Source of the DNA: Corynebacterium lactis
GTDB lineage: Bacteria; Actinomycetota; Actinomycetes; Mycobacteriales; Mycobacteriaceae
DNA: 64,000 bases
Reading direction: 5' to 3'
Assembly (NCBI RefSeq): GCF_900519355.1
Contig: NZ_ULHE01000002.1
Span: 248,001-312,000 of the forward strand
Each line of letters starts with the position of its first letter. Within the stretch, counting starts at the first letter, position 1. Positions 25,637-34,521 of the stretch are shown in pieces. Made by a program: the position numbers and the translations under genes. The notes beneath the pieces are model-generated. The model saw only the letters and a program-made list of their open reading frames with translations. It was not told the DNA's origin and did not search any database.

Positions 25637-26750
25637 CTAGCCCTCAATAAGAGCCTGACCCCAGTAGGTGTCCGGGGTCGTGCCCGGGGCGATCCAGTAC
25701 ACGGCGGAGCCGATGTGCTTGCTCCACTCATTGAGCATGTCGGCCTTATCCAGGCGGGCCTGAATCTTGCTGAACTGGTTGTCCGGGTTCTTCTGGAACG
25801 CGATCCAGACCAGGCCGGTGTCGTTCGGGTCGTCCGGGTTTCCGGCAGGCTGGTCCTCGTAGGAGTAGGCGCGGCGACGCAGCGCATCTTCCGGCTGGCG
25901 TCCTGCTCGCGGGACAGTGCCAGGTGCGACTGGCGGTGGATCAGGTAGTTGCCGTCGGCATCGACGGCGTCCATGTCCTCCTCGTCGAACTCGGAGTCGC
26001 CACCGGACAGGGGAGCGCCGTTGTCGTAGCGGCGGCCGATGACCATCTCGCGCTCCTCCAGGTTCAGCTCCTCCCAGGAGTCCAGGTCCAGGGAGATGCG
26101 GCGGACAACCATAATCGAGGAGTTCTTCAGAGCTGGATCGCTCGAGTCGATCCATACCTGCTCGGCCCACTCCTCCGGCTCCTTCGGGTTGACGGTGCCG
26201 TCAATCTGGCCCATCGGGTTACGCGGGGTGGAGCCCGCCGGAACGGAACCGAACGCGCGGCCGAAGCCCTTCTGGAACCACTTCACATGAGCCCAGGGCT
26301 TCGCGGTCTTGGTCAGGACGCGGGCGACCGTCGCGGTGGTCACGGCATCGTCGCAGCAAATCTGGAGGGCGAAGTCGGACTGTCCCCACTCTGGGCGCAG
26401 GCGATCGAGCTTGAAGGCCGGAATATCGTGCAGGCCGCCGGCTTGTGGTCGGACTTACCCAGCAGGTCGAAGACCCGCTCGCCGAAGCCCGCGGTAATGG
26501 TCAGGTTCGCAATCACCTCGACCATCGCGCGCTCGAGGAAGTCCGGAATTTCCTGGCCCTGGGTCAACCGGCGGGAGACGTCGGTAAGCGTGCGGAAGAG
26601 CTCGGCGATGCCTTCGGGGGTGATGTCCTCGTTGAAGTTGAAGGCGATCAGGTGCAGGTTGGCCGGGCCGGGCTGCATGATGCCGGACTGAACGTCGCCG
26701 TCGAAGGGCTGGATGGCGTTCTTCAGGGGAGTGGTGGCGGTCTCGGTCAT
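25637..26750 (-). pseudogene. DyP-type peroxidase with two frame breaks
   Basis: Heme peroxidase of the dye-decolourising family, about 371 residues if repaired. Three consecutive frames are needed. The first (from the ATG at 26750, AGAGGA 7 nt upstream) runs to LLGKSDHKPA. The second runs from LHDIPAFKLDRLRP through the GxxDG motif (MGQIDGTVNP) and the likely heme-ligand His in RQSHLALSRE. The third runs from RRRAYSYEDQ to the C-terminus YWGQALIEG. The first break near 26443 is explained by loss of one base (AAG-CCG-GCC-GGC would read K-P-A-G). The second, near 25885, needs one base added or two removed. All family motifs are intact apart from the breaks, so sequence error is plausible. No signal peptide is visible, so the protein would be cytosolic. 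Confidence 0.85.
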
Positions 26751-27090
26751 GTGGGTGTCCTCTCGTGAAACCGTTGCTACTAAATCGGTGCCGTGGACCC
26801 GCGGTCTCCTCAAAGGGAAAGGGCTCCCTGGGAAGGGCCGTGCGGGGGAAGCGGACAAGTTATGTGTTTGTACCCACCATCTTAACCCTCTAATAGGTAT
26901 ATATGCATGGTTTTCTGTTTTTATTGTCGATTCATATAAAGCCTTCATGGATAGTGTTATGTGTAAAAAATACGAGAAAATTTGCTCCCCTTGAGCGGTT
27001 AGAATCTCTTTGGAGCCGCTTTGAAGCGAGGGGGTAAAAGTTCGCAAATTTGGCCCTTTTTCGTGTGTTATTTGCCTCTTCCTATACACT
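26751..27090. other. AT-rich intergenic region between dyp and metE
   Basis: About 340 bp, clearly AT-richer than the surroundings (about 26860-27065). It must hold the divergent promoters of dyp and metE. A TAAGAT box on the minus strand (26879-26884) is a candidate -10 for dyp, and TATACA at 27083-27088 for metE. I found no DtxR-, Fur- or McbR-like palindrome that I would defend. Confidence 0.4.
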
Positions 27091-27099
27091 CATGAGTCA

Positions 27100-27385
27100 C
27101 AGCCGCCTCGCGGTTGGAGCGTGACGAGCCGAAACGGCGCACTCACTGGAGCCCCGGAATGAGTGAAATCGTCATTGAAGACTGCGAGTTATGCAGGGGA
27201 ATCCGGTGTGAGTCCGGGACTGTCCCGCAACGGTAAGCGTCTGGTGAATTCCGGGGCCAAATAGCTATTTTCGCGAAATGTCGAGCGAATTTAAATCGCT
27301 GCGTATCTGCGCAGCAAATGAATAATAGCTACATCCTCGATCTCTCCTGGCGACAAGTCCGAATGCCTGCCGGTTGTGAGAAATA
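27100..27385 (+). ncRNA. Cobalamin (B12) riboswitch upstream of metE
   Basis: Contains the conserved cobalamin-riboswitch core: GGGGAATCCGGTGTGAGTCC followed by GGGACTGTCCCGCAACGG (about 27194-27232), and near the 3' end the B12-box-like AAGTCCGAATGCCTGCC (about 27355-27371). It precedes the B12-independent methionine synthase, the classic target: when cobalamin is present, metE is shut off and MetH is used. Boundaries are approximate. The ribosome site GAGGA at 27410-27414 lies 40 nt downstream and could be sequestered. Confidence 0.92.
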
Positions 27386-27426
27386 CACATTCACTGCCGA
27401 TCGATTGACGAGGAAATCACGAGATC

Positions 27427-29773
27427 ATGGCTATTTTCGCTACCCTCGCGGGCATTCCGCGCATTGGACCCAATAGAGAACTGAAAATCGCGCTGGAGAA
27501 GTACTGGAAGGACCCCGCCACCGGCGGCCTCCTCTCCGCGACCGCGCGCAGGCTGGTCCATACCTACATCGACGCCGCGAACAGCGCCGGCATCGATTCG
27601 GTCCCCACCGTGGGCCGCTCTTTCTACGACTCCATGCTGGACACGTCCGCGCTGCTCGGAGTGCTCCCTGCCCGCTTCGACAGCATCCCGGACCACGTCG
27701 GTTCGAACCTGCCCTCCTGGATCGACCGCTACTTCGCGACCGCCCGCGGCACCTCAGAGCACCCCGCGTCGGCGATGACGAAGTGGTTCGACACCAATTA
27801 CCACTACATTGTCCCGGAGCTCAGCGCTTCGACCGTCTTCAGGCCGGACATCGCCGCCTGGCTGACCGAGGCCTGCAACTTCCGCGCCTACAGTGCCGGA
27901 ACGATTCGACCGCACTTGATCGGCCCCTACACCTACCTCGCGCTCTCTCGCACCGACGACGGCTCGGACCCCCTGGCCCACCTCGGCCAGTTGGTCGACG
28001 CCTACCTGGACATCGTCGTGAGGCTGGCCTCCGAAGGCTTCGAGTGGATCCAGCTGGATGAACCCATCCTGGTTACCGACCTCGACGACACCGCCCGCCG
28101 CCGCATCCGCCGCTGCTACCAGCTGCTTGCCGACGCCGCCGCGGCCGGTGGCGCGAAGTTGCTGGTCCAGACCTACTTCGGGGATGGCGATCAGGCCCTC
28201 GAGGTCCTCTCCGGAACCGGCGTGGGGGCCATCGGCGTCGACCTGGTTGCTGGAGGCTCCGAGTTGCCGCACTGGACGGGCGAGGAGACCCTGGTCGCGG
28301 GCATCGTGGACGGGCGCAACGTGTGGCGCCGCGACCTCGACGACGCCCTGGAGACCCTGGAGTCGCTGGCCGCCCGCGCCACCACCGGCGACATCGTGGT
28401 GTCGACGAGCTGCTCGCTGCTGCACGTTCCGTACTCGCTGGCGGCCGAGAAGCCCAGCGATTCCGACGCCGAAATTCACCAGTGGCTGGCCTTCGGAGCG
28501 GAAAAGATTGCCGAGGTAGCGCTTCTCGCTCGCGTCCTGGACGCCCGCCTGGCGGGCAGGGACATTACCGCCGCCGACTCCGCGGCGCTGCGAGGGGCCC
28601 GTGCGGCCGTCGGCACGCGGGCGGCGTCAGAGCGGATCCACGACGCGCAGGTCGAGCACCGGGTGGCGGCGGTGACGTCCGCGGACCGCACTCGCACCCC
28701 ATTTGAGCAGCGCAGGAAGGTTCAGGAGGAGGAGCTGGGGCTGCCGGAGCTGCCGACCACGACCATCGGCTCCTTTCCCCAGACTCCTGAGATTCGCCGC
28801 GCCCGCGCCCGCCTGAACCGCGGCGAGTTGACGCGTAGTCAGTACGACGCGGCGATGATCGCGGAGATTCGCGACGTCATCGACCGACAGGAGGAGCTGG
28901 GCCTCGACGTTTTGGTCCACGGCGAGCCGGAGCGCAATGACATGGTGCAGTACTTCTCCGAGCAGCTGGACGGCTACCTGGCGACCTCCAACGGATGGGT
29001 GCAATCCTACGGCTCGCGATGCGTGCGCCCGCCGATCCTCTTCGGCGACGTCAGCCGCCCGGAGCCGATGACGGTGCGCTGGTACTCCGAGGCCGCCGCG
29101 ATGACGGACAAGCAGGTCAAGGGCATGCTGACGGGCCCGGTGACGATGCTCGCGTGGTCCTTCGTCCGCGACGACCAGCCGCTGGGAACAACCGCCGATC
29201 AGGTGGCGCTCGCGCTTCGCGACGAGATCGCGGACCTGGTGGCCGCAGGCGCGCAGATTATTCAGGTCGACGAGCCCGCCATCCGCGAGCTGCTGCCGCT
29301 GCGCCGCGCCGAGCAGCCGGCCTACCTGGAGTGGGCGGTCGGCTCCTTCCGCCTGGCCACGGGTGGAGCCGCCGACGAAGTCCAGATTCACACGCATATG
29401 TGCTACTCGGAGTTCAACGAGCTGATCGGCACCATTGGTGATCTGGACGCGGACGTCACCTCGATCGAGCCGCCCGCAACGGCATGCAGGTCCTCGCCGC
29501 GCTTTCCGACGCCGGCTATTCCCAGGGCATCGGCCCGGGTGTGTGGGACATTCACTCGCCGCGCGTTCCGGGACAGCGGGAGGTCGACAACCTGGTATCG
29601 GACGCGCTGGTTAGCGTCGACCCGAAGCTGCTGTGGATCAACCCGGACTGCGGCTTGAAGACCCGTGGGTGGCCGGAGACCATGGCCTCGCTGCAGGTTC
29701 TCGTCGCCGCCGCGAGGAAGGCCCGCTCGCAGTCCCCGGCCCGCGAGGCGCGGAGGCCCTTACTAGCCCTTAA
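27427..29773 (+). pseudogene. metE: Cobalamin-independent methionine synthase MetE, frame broken near the 3' end
   Basis: Transfers a methyl group from 5-methyltetrahydrofolate polyglutamate to homocysteine. The N-terminal domain (from MAIFATLAGIPRIGPNRELK) and most of the catalytic domain (TTIGSFPQTPEIRRAR, HTHMCYSEFNEL with zinc ligands) are in one frame to about 29469. The reading then moves to another frame that continues perfectly (MQVLAALSDAGYSQGIGPGV, DIHSPRVP, LLWINPDCGLKTRGW). Restoring one G (GAG-GCC-GCC-CGC) joins the two as E-A-A-R-N-G-M. The second frame has no stop before 31040; one more missing base near 29750 (GAG-GCC-GCG) would give the stop at 29773. The end coordinate is therefore inferred. 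Both breaks look like single-base losses, possibly sequence errors. The B12 riboswitch controls expression. Confidence 0.88.
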
Positions 29774-31511
29774 TCCGCGCCGCCCCGTGCCCGGCCCAGG
29801 CGGCCTCGCGCAGCTCGTTCTTGCGCACCTTGCCCGTGGAGGTACGCGGCAGCTCGTCGATGACCTCCACGTCGCGGGGCACCTTGTAGCCCGCAATGTG
29901 GGCGCGGCAGTGCGCGATGATGACCGCCGCCAGGGCCTCGTTGTGCGCGGCGATCTCCTCCGGGGTGCCCTCGCCGCGGGCCTCCGGGCGCAGCACCACG
30001 TAGGCGCGGGGTCGCTCGCCCCACTTGTCGTCCGGCACGCCAATCACCGCGCAGTCGGACACGTCGGGGTAGCTGACGACGGCCTGCTCGACCTCGATGG
30101 TGGAGATATTCTCGCCGCCGGAGACGATCACGTCCTTCGCGCGGTCGAGGAGCTGGATGTAGCCGTCCGGGTGCATGACGCCCAGGTCGCCGGAGTGGAA
30201 CCAGCCGCCGCGGAAGGCGTACTCCGTGGCCTCCGGGTCCCGGAAATAACCCTGCATGACGCCGTTGCCGGTCATGATGATCTCGCCGATGGTGGCGCCG
30301 TCGGCGGGCACGTCGATGAGCGGGGCGTCCAGCGAGTCGGTCGGCTCGATGATGCGCACGTCCTGGTTGGTCACCGAGGACACGCCCTGCCTGGCCTTGA
30401 GCACGGCGCGGCGGCGCACGGTCATGTCGGACCAGTCCGGCTGCGACTCGCAGACGGTAAACGGCCCGTAGGTCTCGGTCAGCCCGTAGACGTGGGTGAT
30501 CTCCACGCCGATGTTCTCGCAGCGCGTGATGATGGTCGGGCTCGGCGGCGCACCCGCGGTCATGATGCGCAGGTTCTTCACGCGACGCTTGTTCTCGTCG
30601 TCGACAAGCGTGGTCAGCACGGCGGGTGCGCCGCACATGGCGGTCACGCCCTCGTCGAGGATCAGGCGCCACATCTCGGGGCCGCGGACCGCGCGGATGG
30701 CCACCTGAGCTGCGGAGACCGACATCGCCGCCCAGCCGGTGCACCAGCCGGAGCAGTGGAACATCGGCAGGGTCCACAGGTAGACGGTGTGGTGGTTAAA
30801 GTGCATCGTCTGCACCTGCCCGAGCGCGTTCAAGTACGCGCCGCGGTGCGTGTACACCACGCCCTTCGGCTTGCCCGTAGTGCCGGAGGTGTAGTTGATC
30901 GCGATGGGGTCGTTTTCGTCCTCGACCGCGTAGGGCAACCGCTCCCGCTCCTCCGCCCGCTTGCCGACGCCGCTACCTGCGATAAACCTGCTGAAGGTGG
31001 TGAACTCGATGTGAGAGTGGTCCTCCGATCCTTCAGGTGAGGCTGTGGAGTCCGTGGACGGCTGTGGCTCCGGCTCGTTGCCCTCGCCGTCGGCGATGTA
31101 GATGACGCGCTGCAGCTGGTGACCGATGACGGGGAGTGCGGCGTCGATGAGGGACTTCTCGCCCATGAGCGTGGTGATGCTGGAGTGGCCGAGGATGTAG
31201 TCGATCTCCTTCGGCGCCAGGCGGGTGTTAATTGCTACGACCACGCCCTTAGCGAGCGGTACCGCGAACTGCGCCAGCAGTGCCTCGTAGCTGTTGGCCG
31301 CCAGGACTCCGATGCGCTCGTGCTTGTCCAGGCCGCCGTCGATAAGCGAGTGTGCGAAGTTCTGCGCGTCGGCAGCCATCTGCCGGAAGGTGATGCGGCG
31401 GGGGCCGTCGATAAAGCCGACCTTGTCCGGGTGGACGTGGGCGCTGCGCTCCAGGAAGCGCAGCGGGGTGACGGGCACATTCAGCCCATTTTTGGCGGGG
31501 AAAGAAGTCAT
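29763..31511 (-). CDS. AMP-dependent acyl-CoA synthetase (FadD-like)
   Basis: A 582-residue adenylate-forming enzyme that activates a carboxylic acid, probably medium- or short-chain, to its CoA ester. The ATP-binding signature YTSGTTGKPKG, the A5-type motif VYGLTETYGP, the hinge GWFHSGDLG and DRAKDVIVSGGENIS, and the C-terminal catalytic lysine in PRTSTGKVRKNELR are all present. The sequence resembles the long subfamily of fatty-acyl-CoA synthetases of the type MTSFPAKNGLNVPVTPL. It converges on metE with a small overlap in the inferred ends. The actual acid is not predictable from neighbours. Confidence 0.9.
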   Translation of the reverse strand: MTSFPAKNGLNVPVTPLRFLERSAHVHPDKVGFIDGPRRITFRQMAADAQNFAHSLIDGGLDKHERIGVLAANSYEALLAQFAVPLAKGVVVAINTRLAPKEIDYILGHSSITTLMGEKSLIDAALPVIGHQLQRVIYIADGEGNEPEPQPSTDSTASPEGSEDHSHIEFTTFSRFIAGSGVGKRAEERERLPYAVEDENDPIAINYTSGTTGKPKGVVYTHRGAYLNALGQVQTMHFNHHTVYLWTLPMFHCSGWCTGWAAMSVSAAQVAIRAVRGPEMWRLILDEGVTAMCGAPAVLTTLVDDENKRRVKNLRIMTAGAPPSPTIITRCENIGVEITHVYGLTETYGPFTVCESQPDWSDMTVRRRAVLKARQGVSSVTNQDVRIIEPTDSLDAPLIDVPADGATIGEIIMTGNGVMQGYFRDPEATEYAFRGGWFHSGDLGVMHPDGYIQLLDRAKDVIVSGGENISTIEVEQAVVSYPDVSDCAVIGVPDDKWGERPRAYVVLRPEARGEGTPEEIAAHNEALAAVIIAHCRAHIAGYKVPRDVEVIDELPRTSTGKVRKNELREAAWAGHGAARIKG

Positions 31512-31589
31512 GCCCCCTAGGGTAAATGGTTAGTTTTGGGAAGGTGAGGGTTTTCTCGGGAAAACTAGTGGGAAACTAGTTCGGGGTGC

Positions 31590-32996
31590 CTAGTCCTGCT
31601 CGGACACCCAGCTCGCGATGGTATCGACGCTGTCGCGCAGGTCGCGGGTGGAGAGGTTGGCGCCCACGCGGGCGACGCGGTCTTTGAGCTCTTGTAGCTC
31701 GGCGATTGCTGCGTCGGTGCCCTCGATGGAAGAGCGCATGCTCTCCGCCAGGGCCTGCGCCTCGGGGTCAAGCTGGGCGCCCTTAATGGAGTCCTGCCAA
31801 TCGCGGGCGAGTGCCTGCGGAATTTCCATGATGCTCACGATGCTGTCGATGGCGCCGCCCGCATTCGAAGCTTGGCTCTGATGAGAGCGATTTTGCTCCT
31901 CCATGGCGGAAATTCCCTGGATGAGGGCCTGGCACAGGGCCTTCAGTGCGGCCTTTGCGTGCTGTGCCGCCTTGGTGGTTTGTGCTGCCTCGGTGGTCTG
32001 GATGGCCTGGGTTGCCTGGGCGTGCTCGGTGTCCGAGATCTCTCCGATGAAGGAAATCATCACCGTGGTGTGGAGCCTGGCGAGGGCAACGCTCGCGCGG
32101 GTCTCCGCGTTTGACCTGTCCAGGCTCTCAATCGTCGCGACAATCTTGTCGGTGTACTGGCTCACGATGCCGGACATCTGGAGCCAGACGCCGATGGGGG
32201 CGAAGATGCCGACCAGCTCCGGATGCGCGGATTTGAGCGTATCGAGGCTGCGCGACACATCGTGCGCGCTCTCCAGGTTGGCGCGCAGGCGCGTGGAGCA
32301 CCGGCGGATGGCCTGGGAAAGCTGCTCTAGGGAGGCCTGCTCTGTCATCCATTGGTCGAGGCCCCGGAAAATAGAATGAACTGCCTGGCTAATTTTTGCC
32401 AATTCTGGCGAGGTTGGTTCGACAGAAAGTAGGCCTTCGCTTGCGTTTTCGCGCCGTAGGATTTCGTCCGGAAGAATTACATTCTGGAATTGCTCGTAGG
32501 AATCGAAATTAAGCTCCTCGAGTTGGGTGAGCAAATTCTCTGCACCCTTTTCCGCGGCCTCGGCCGCTTTGTGCCCGTTCTCCCGCAGGATGTGTTCCGC
32601 TGCGAGCGTGGTCGGATAGATCTGGTTGTGCGCGAGGTCGTGGACGTCCTTGTTGAGCGGTTTCGTTCGCACCGAGAGGTAGCCGCCGTCGGGAAGCGGG
32701 GTGACGGTGGCGAAGACATCGTAGGCGCTGCCGTTGCCCGCCAGGTTGCGCACGTACGCAGCAAAAGGCTTTCCGGCCTGCAGGGTTGACCACATTGCGT
32801 AGAAGGCGCCCCGCGGCATCGACGGGTGTCGAATGATGTTGTGGGCGGCGCCCAGCAGCTCGTCCGGGCTGTAGTGGGCGAGGTCGACGAAGGTCTGGTT
32901 TGCCTCCCTGATGACGCCCTTGTCGTCGGTGGTGGAGAAGAAGATCTGGTCGGCAGTGAAGGTGTGGAACCCGCCAGTGGGTGTGGGGCGTGGCAT
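31590..32996 (-). CDS. Soluble protein with an Aer-like PAS domain
   Basis: A 468-residue protein. Residues about 10-115 form a PAS domain of the Aer (aerotaxis receptor) type: DKGVIREANQTFVDLAHYSP, then HNIIRHPSMP (52-61), AFYAMWSTLQAGKPF and GGYLSVRTKP. In Aer this domain binds FAD. The remainder is predicted mostly helical, with a central run of Ala/Thr/Gln repeats (about 330-350). No membrane segment and no conserved chemoreceptor hairpin tip is seen. Corynebacteria are non-flagellated and I see no chemotaxis genes here, so the output is unknown; a redox or oxygen sensor acting on another partner is a guess. Confidence 0.75.
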   Translation of the reverse strand: MPRPTPTGGFHTFTADQIFFSTTDDKGVIREANQTFVDLAHYSPDELLGAAHNIIRHPSMPRGAFYAMWSTLQAGKPFAAYVRNLAGNGSAYDVFATVTPLPDGGYLSVRTKPLNKDVHDLAHNQIYPTTLAAEHILRENGHKAAEAAEKGAENLLTQLEELNFDSYEQFQNVILPDEILRRENASEGLLSVEPTSPELAKISQAVHSIFRGLDQWMTEQASLEQLSQAIRRCSTRLRANLESAHDVSRSLDTLKSAHPELVGIFAPIGVWLQMSGIVSQYTDKIVATIESLDRSNAETRASVALARLHTTVMISFIGEISDTEHAQATQAIQTTEAAQTTKAAQHAKAALKALCQALIQGISAMEEQNRSHQSQASNAGGAIDSIVSIMEIPQALARDWQDSIKGAQLDPEAQALAESMRSSIEGTDAAIAELQELKDRVARVGANLSTRDLRDSVDTIASWVSEQD

Positions 32997-33171
32997 GCGA
33001 TCTACCTCGGAATATTTTCGTCAAAATGGTTGGAAATTAACTCCTTGGTATTTTATTGCCCTCAAACGTGAAAGGGAATTTTTGGCTTATATTGGGTGAT
33101 GTCTTATGCCGAGAGGTGCTGAAATGTGTCAGAAATAGCGTTCAATCGTGGTTTAGATTTGGCGGGCTAGT

Positions 33172-34377
33172 CTACTTTTGCGCTTTAGTATTTCGCATTT
33201 GCCGACGGATCGAGATTGCGGCGTCGCGTCCCGCGCGGTTGGCGCCGACGGTGGAGGCCGAGGGGCCGTAGCCGACCAGGTAAATCCGGGGATCGTCGGC
33301 GACCTGCGGAGGGTCGGTGAGCGTAATGCCGCCGAGCTCGTTGCGCAGGTGCAGCGGCGCTAGGTGGCGCATCTCCCAGCGGAAACCGGTGCCGAAGATA
33401 ATCGCGTCGAAATCGAGGTGCCCGCCGTCGGGCGTGAATACGCCAGTGGCGTCCATGCGCACGAACATAGGGTGGGGGACGAGGACGCCGCGGTCGCGAG
33501 CGTCGATCATGTAGGGCTTCCAGCCCAGCCCCGTAACCGAGACGACCGACTGGGGAGGTAGTCCCTTGCGGACCCGCTCCTCGACGAGCGCGACAGAGTC
33601 GTGGCCGTTGAAGTCCTCGCGGTACTCGGGAGGGCGCCGGGTGAACCAGGTGGTCTCGGCAACCTTGGAGACCTCCGCCAGGTGGCCCGTCGCGGAGATG
33701 CCCGCGCCGACGATGGCGACCTTCTGACCGGCAAACTCCTCGGCGCCGCGATATCCCTGCGTGTGGATAATCCGCCCTTGAAACTTCTCCATTCCCGGAA
33801 TGTAGGGGATGTGCGGGCTGGTCCAGGTGCCGGTCGCGTTGACGAGGAAGGAGGACGTGATGGTCGAGCCGTCGTCAAGCGAGGTGATGAGGCGCTTCGG
33901 GGAGGTGGGGGAGGGCGCTTCGGAAGGGAGATTCTCGACGGAGGTCGCGCGGACGGGGCGGCGAACATGGAGGCCGAAGCGCTTTTCGAATGCATCGAAG
34001 TAGCTGATGAGCGTGGTCGAGGCCTTGGCCTGTGGATCGACCTCGGCCTGGGGCATGCCGGGTAGGTCATAGATGTTGTTGACCGTCTCCATGGTGAGCG
34101 AGTCCCAGCGATGCTGCCAGGCTCCGCCGGGGCCCGGGTTGGCGTCGATGATGTCAAAGGTGGGGGAGGGGGCATCTGCACTGTCGGCAGCGGGTCCGCG
34201 GTTGGTGTTGACCCTGGGGTTGGTGCTGGCCTGCGTCTGGACAAAGCCGCGCTTTTGCAGGTTGTAGGCGGCCGAGAGGCCTGCCTGTCCGGCCCCGATA
34301 ATCAGTACGTCGACGTCCTTGTTTGTTGGGGTGTCAGTCTGGGGAGTTGTCGTGGTGGCCGGGGATGCGCTGCTCAT
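33172..34377 (-). CDS. Flavin-containing monooxygenase-like NAD(P)/FAD oxidoreductase
   Basis: A 401-residue two-dinucleotide-binding protein. The FAD-binding Rossmann motif is VLIIGAGQAGLSAAY near the N-terminus, the NAD(P)-binding motif VAIVGAGISATGHLAE lies in the middle, and a late GTGFRWEMRHLAPL plus IYLVGYGPSASTVGANRAG match the class B flavoprotein monooxygenase/FMO superfamily. The start at 34377 (MSSASPATTT) is chosen because a -10 box lies 6 nt upstream; reading further upstream gives unrelated sequence. The substrate is unknown. A palindrome overlapping the -35 suggests control by a repressor. Confidence 0.85.
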   Translation of the reverse strand: MSSASPATTTTPQTDTPTNKDVDVLIIGAGQAGLSAAYNLQKRGFVQTQASTNPRVNTNRGPAADSADAPSPTFDIIDANPGPGGAWQHRWDSLTMETVNNIYDLPGMPQAEVDPQAKASTTLISYFDAFEKRFGLHVRRPVRATSVENLPSEAPSPTSPKRLITSLDDGSTITSSFLVNATGTWTSPHIPYIPGMEKFQGRIIHTQGYRGAEEFAGQKVAIVGAGISATGHLAEVSKVAETTWFTRRPPEYREDFNGHDSVALVEERVRKGLPPQSVVSVTGLGWKPYMIDARDRGVLVPHPMFVRMDATGVFTPDGGHLDFDAIIFGTGFRWEMRHLAPLHLRNELGGITLTDPPQVADDPRIYLVGYGPSASTVGANRAGRDAAISIRRQMRNTKAQK

Positions 34378-34383
34378 GGCTCC

Positions 34384-34410
34384 ATAGTAGCGCATATGAT
34401 GACATGTCAA
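34384..34410 (-). promoter_or_regulatory. Promoter with overlapping palindrome, monooxygenase gene
   Basis: On the minus strand TTGACA (34410-34405) and TACTAT (34389-34384) are 15 bp apart; the ATG follows 6 nt later. TGACATGTCA (34400-34409) is a perfect 10-bp palindrome covering the -35, a likely repressor site. Confidence 0.5.
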
Positions 34411-34521
34411 CAATAATGGCATTTGCACTTCACGCCACGCTGCCGACGTTGTGCCACGGTACACGGTGGCATAACGTCGGCTGCCTGTCACAACGTCGGA
34501 GGAAGGGGGGCGGAAACCGCC

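Noticed and set aside
29484-31040. 518-codon plus-strand ORF as a new gene
   Set aside because: Its first ~90 codons are the MetE C-terminus in a shifted frame; the rest is antisense to the acyl-CoA synthetase.
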